A DNA stretch of 64,000 nucleotides. It comes from Gynuella sunshinyii YC6258. GTDB taxonomy: Bacteria; Pseudomonadota; Gammaproteobacteria; Pseudomonadales; Natronospirillaceae. A program made the translations under genes and the position numbers. How positions within the stretch are numbered: position 1 is the stretch's first letter; each line of letters opens with the position of its first letter. Of this stretch, positions 62,354 to 64,000 are shown piece by piece. The stretch covers positions 1,092,593 to 1,156,592 of the forward strand of contig NZ_CP007142.1 in the NCBI RefSeq assembly GCF_000940805.1. The letters are read 5' to 3'. The notes below the pieces were generated by a model. It saw only the letters and a list, made by a program, of their open reading frames with translations, had not been told where the DNA came from and searched no databases.

Positions 62354-63439
62354 TCACATTCTGAAAAACAGGGGTGTGCTGCCGGGCTGGGTTTGCATGC
62401 CGATGTTTTCCCGAATGGTGATGATCGGTGTGGCAGGCACCAGTGAGGGGGCCTGATGTACGACACCGTGATGATGCAACAATGTACAGACTGCGGTCAT
62501 GGTTTCTGTTTGCAGATCCTGATCGATAATCACATGTGCCTGCTTATTGGCCAGCAAGGTGTATGAGTCAGCATTCAATTCATGGCCGATGAACACAATA
62601 TCGCCGGTCCATCCGGCTTCTTCGATGGCTTTGGCCACGCCCACATTACCGCCTGCCAGATTATAAACGCCAAGAGGTTTGATGCCGTTGCGAAACAGTT
62701 CGCTCAGGTTTTGATAGCTCTCTTCATCGCGATCACAGTTATTCAGTGATTCACGGATCGTCAGATTAGGAAACTCCTCTCTCAGAATTCTTCGAAATCC
62801 CAGTTCGCGCTCGTATTGAGAGCGAAATGGGGCACTGACCACCAGCACGATTTCACCTTCGCGGTCACCGATGTAGTGGCCCATAAAGTGCCCGGCGGTG
62901 CGGCCGGCACTGACGTGATTAACCCCGACATAACCGAGATGGGCAATATCGCTGAGATCATTGGTCAGGCAGACAATGGGTATCCCTTCGCTGATGATCT
63001 GATTGACGCAGGCGGCAATGGCCGGATCTTCGCGGCAGACCAGAATCAACCCGTCATTTTCCGCCGCCGCCTGCCTGAGTAATTGCAGGAAAGCCGGCAA
63101 GTTGAAAATAGGCGGCATGGTGTAACTGTGCAGGCGAACGTTTAGTCCGGTCAGACTGTTTTCCGCCTGAGCGATGGCGGTTTGAATAGACTGGATAAAC
63201 GCAATACCGGACTCCATGACAAACCCGTAGTGCAGGGTTTTTTCCGCCCGGCTGAACGGAACTGCCGCAGTGTGGCCGATATTCCCGGACAATGCTGCCA
63301 TGGCCGTGAGTACCCGTTCGCGGGTGTGTTGATTGACATTGCTGCGCTGGTTCAGGACCCGGTCAACGGTGGCCAGACTGACGCCGGCGCGGTCGGCAAC
63401 GGCTTTCAGGGTCGGTCTTTTGGGATATTCCCGTGCCAT
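62354..63439 (-). CDS. LacI family transcriptional regulator
   Basis: 361 residues. HTH TLKAVADRAGVSLATVDRVL and a ligand domain of the rhizopine/myo-inositol or ribose-binding type (long, with YVGVNHVSAGRTAGHFMGHY and IVFIGHELNADSYTLLANK). Convergent with kdgR. Its regulon is not visible in the window; a ligand of sugar or cyclitol kind is likely. Confidence 0.9.
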   Translation of the reverse strand: MAREYPKRPTLKAVADRAGVSLATVDRVLNQRSNVNQHTRERVLTAMAALSGNIGHTAAVPFSRAEKTLHYGFVMESGIAFIQSIQTAIAQAENSLTGLNVRLHSYTMPPIFNLPAFLQLLRQAAAENDGLILVCREDPAIAACVNQIISEGIPIVCLTNDLSDIAHLGYVGVNHVSAGRTAGHFMGHYIGDREGEIVLVVSAPFRSQYERELGFRRILREEFPNLTIRESLNNCDRDEESYQNLSELFRNGIKPLGVYNLAGGNVGVAKAIEEAGWTGDIVFIGHELNADSYTLLANKQAHVIIDQDLQTETMTAVCTLLHHHGVVHQAPSLVPATPIITIRENIGMQTQPGSTPLFFRM

Positions 63440-63874
63440 GTGGATGATCCTGTATCATTTTGAGGTGTTTATGCTAAAAAAAACCTCAAAAGAAATGCAA
63501 ATGTTTTCTGCCAATCGAGCGAAAAAATATGATGGCTTCCAGTATGTCAGTCAGCGCTTATTTGAGTATCAGGTGGGTGTCCCCTCAATAATCCCCTTTA
63601 AAAATCTTGTTAAGTTTAACCCAATAACCTGGGTGTCCCCTCGATACCGTCCCTCGATAATCCTCTCAAAACACCCGGAGACTGCCACGGTCAGCGGGTT
63701 CCATGGTGTGTAAAGATGGGTGTCCATGCAAATGGTTTAGTAGGGGGAACCTTATCTAATCTCCCAATGGTCTATTGTGGGTGTCCATTGTCGAGGGTAT
63801 TTTTTATCTCAGAATGATGTGTTTTTATCATTAAAAATACATCAATAAATGCAGTCAAAATGATATTGATTGCA
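63440..63874. repeat. Non-coding region with four TGGGTGTCC repeats
   Basis: The 9-mer TGGGTGTCC occurs at 63574, 63630, 63717 and 63778, two of the copies continuing as CCTC(A/G)ATA. CCCTCGATA also occurs in between. No gene is supported. Direct repeats of this kind suggest debris of a mobile element or a REP-like cluster. Confidence 0.55.
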
Positions 63875-64000
63875 TCATTTATGAGTGAAGAGTATCTTTT
63901 CCACGTCCCCAGGTATGACATAACAATCAGCTAATCCATGCCGGGTGATTCCGATTTTAGGCAGAAGGCCAGGGAGTTCCGGGTCTTCATCTGTTAATCC
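63875..64000 (-). CDS. Partial hypothetical protein (C-terminus)
   Basis: The minus strand is open from the window end to a TGA at 63875-63877 (41 residues, ...GITRHGLADCYVIPGDVEKI). Only the C-terminus is visible. No family recognised, and it may not be a gene. Confidence 0.35.
   Translation of the reverse strand, partial: GLTDEDPELPGLLPKIGITRHGLADCYVIPGDVEKILFTHK

Overview
The window is a chromosomal segment from a gammaproteobacterium with moderate GC. The gene set (complete pectin catabolism, secreted ricin-type lectin/esterase, one-module NRPS, type VI-style phospholipase with immunity lipoproteins, Fe-SodB, canonical I-F CRISPR repeats) suggests a marine or plant-associated, polysaccharide-degrading member of the Oceanospirillales/Saccharospirillaceae (Gynuella-like) kind. 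The genus is an inference; no rRNA or tRNA gene is visible.

Layout. 1-7994 (minus): a sugar ABC transporter followed by two Gfo/Idh/MocA dehydrogenases and two TIM-barrel sugar isomerases, preceded by a perfect 20-bp LacI-type operator (8071-8090) and a LacI regulator (8782-9759). 9982-12497: BluB-like nitroreductase, 5'-nucleotidase and a nucleotidyltransferase. 12750-19709: sulfotransferase, AT-rich promoter region, a C-A-T-TE NRPS and a glycosyltransferase. 19741-33988: an accessory zone scattered with ~140-bp MITE-like repeats (three full copies plus a fragment at 8725), with a GNAT, an NAPE-PLD-like hydrolase, a Tle1/DUF2235 phospholipase and four tandem DUF2931 lipoproteins, an acyltransferase, an MDR reductase, and a thioesterase / acyl-CoA ligase / thiolase operon.

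34597-44404: a hybrid CRISPR locus. A complete Cmr (III-B) effector operon (cmr1-6) is led by a I-F type Cas6f (Csy4) and followed by a PD-(D/E)XK-like nuclease gene and a 20-repeat array whose repeats are I-F type. There are no cas1, cas2, cas3 or csy1-3 genes. Cas10 lacks an HD domain but keeps GGDD, and no CARF protein is evident.

44528-47461: a DUF2059 protein, a hypothetical protein, and a tandem duplication (45515-46010 / 46158-46655) of what looks like a C4/CI-type antisense-RNA switch of the phage P1/P7/P4 kind, each copy controlling a small ORF; then sodB. The two copies show compensatory changes in their pairing boxes.

48331-64000: secreted CE1-type esterase, Cys-rich regulator, then the pectin regulon: RpiB-like protein, kdgF and ogl (minus); togMNAB, kduI, kduD, kdgK, eda and kdgR (plus), with KdgR-like boxes at 53123 and 57831. 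Oligogalacturonides enter by TogMNAB, are cut by Ogl, and are processed by KdgF/KduI/KduD to KDG, which KdgK and Eda turn into pyruvate and glyceraldehyde-3-phosphate. A LacI regulator and a repeat-bearing non-coding end close the window.
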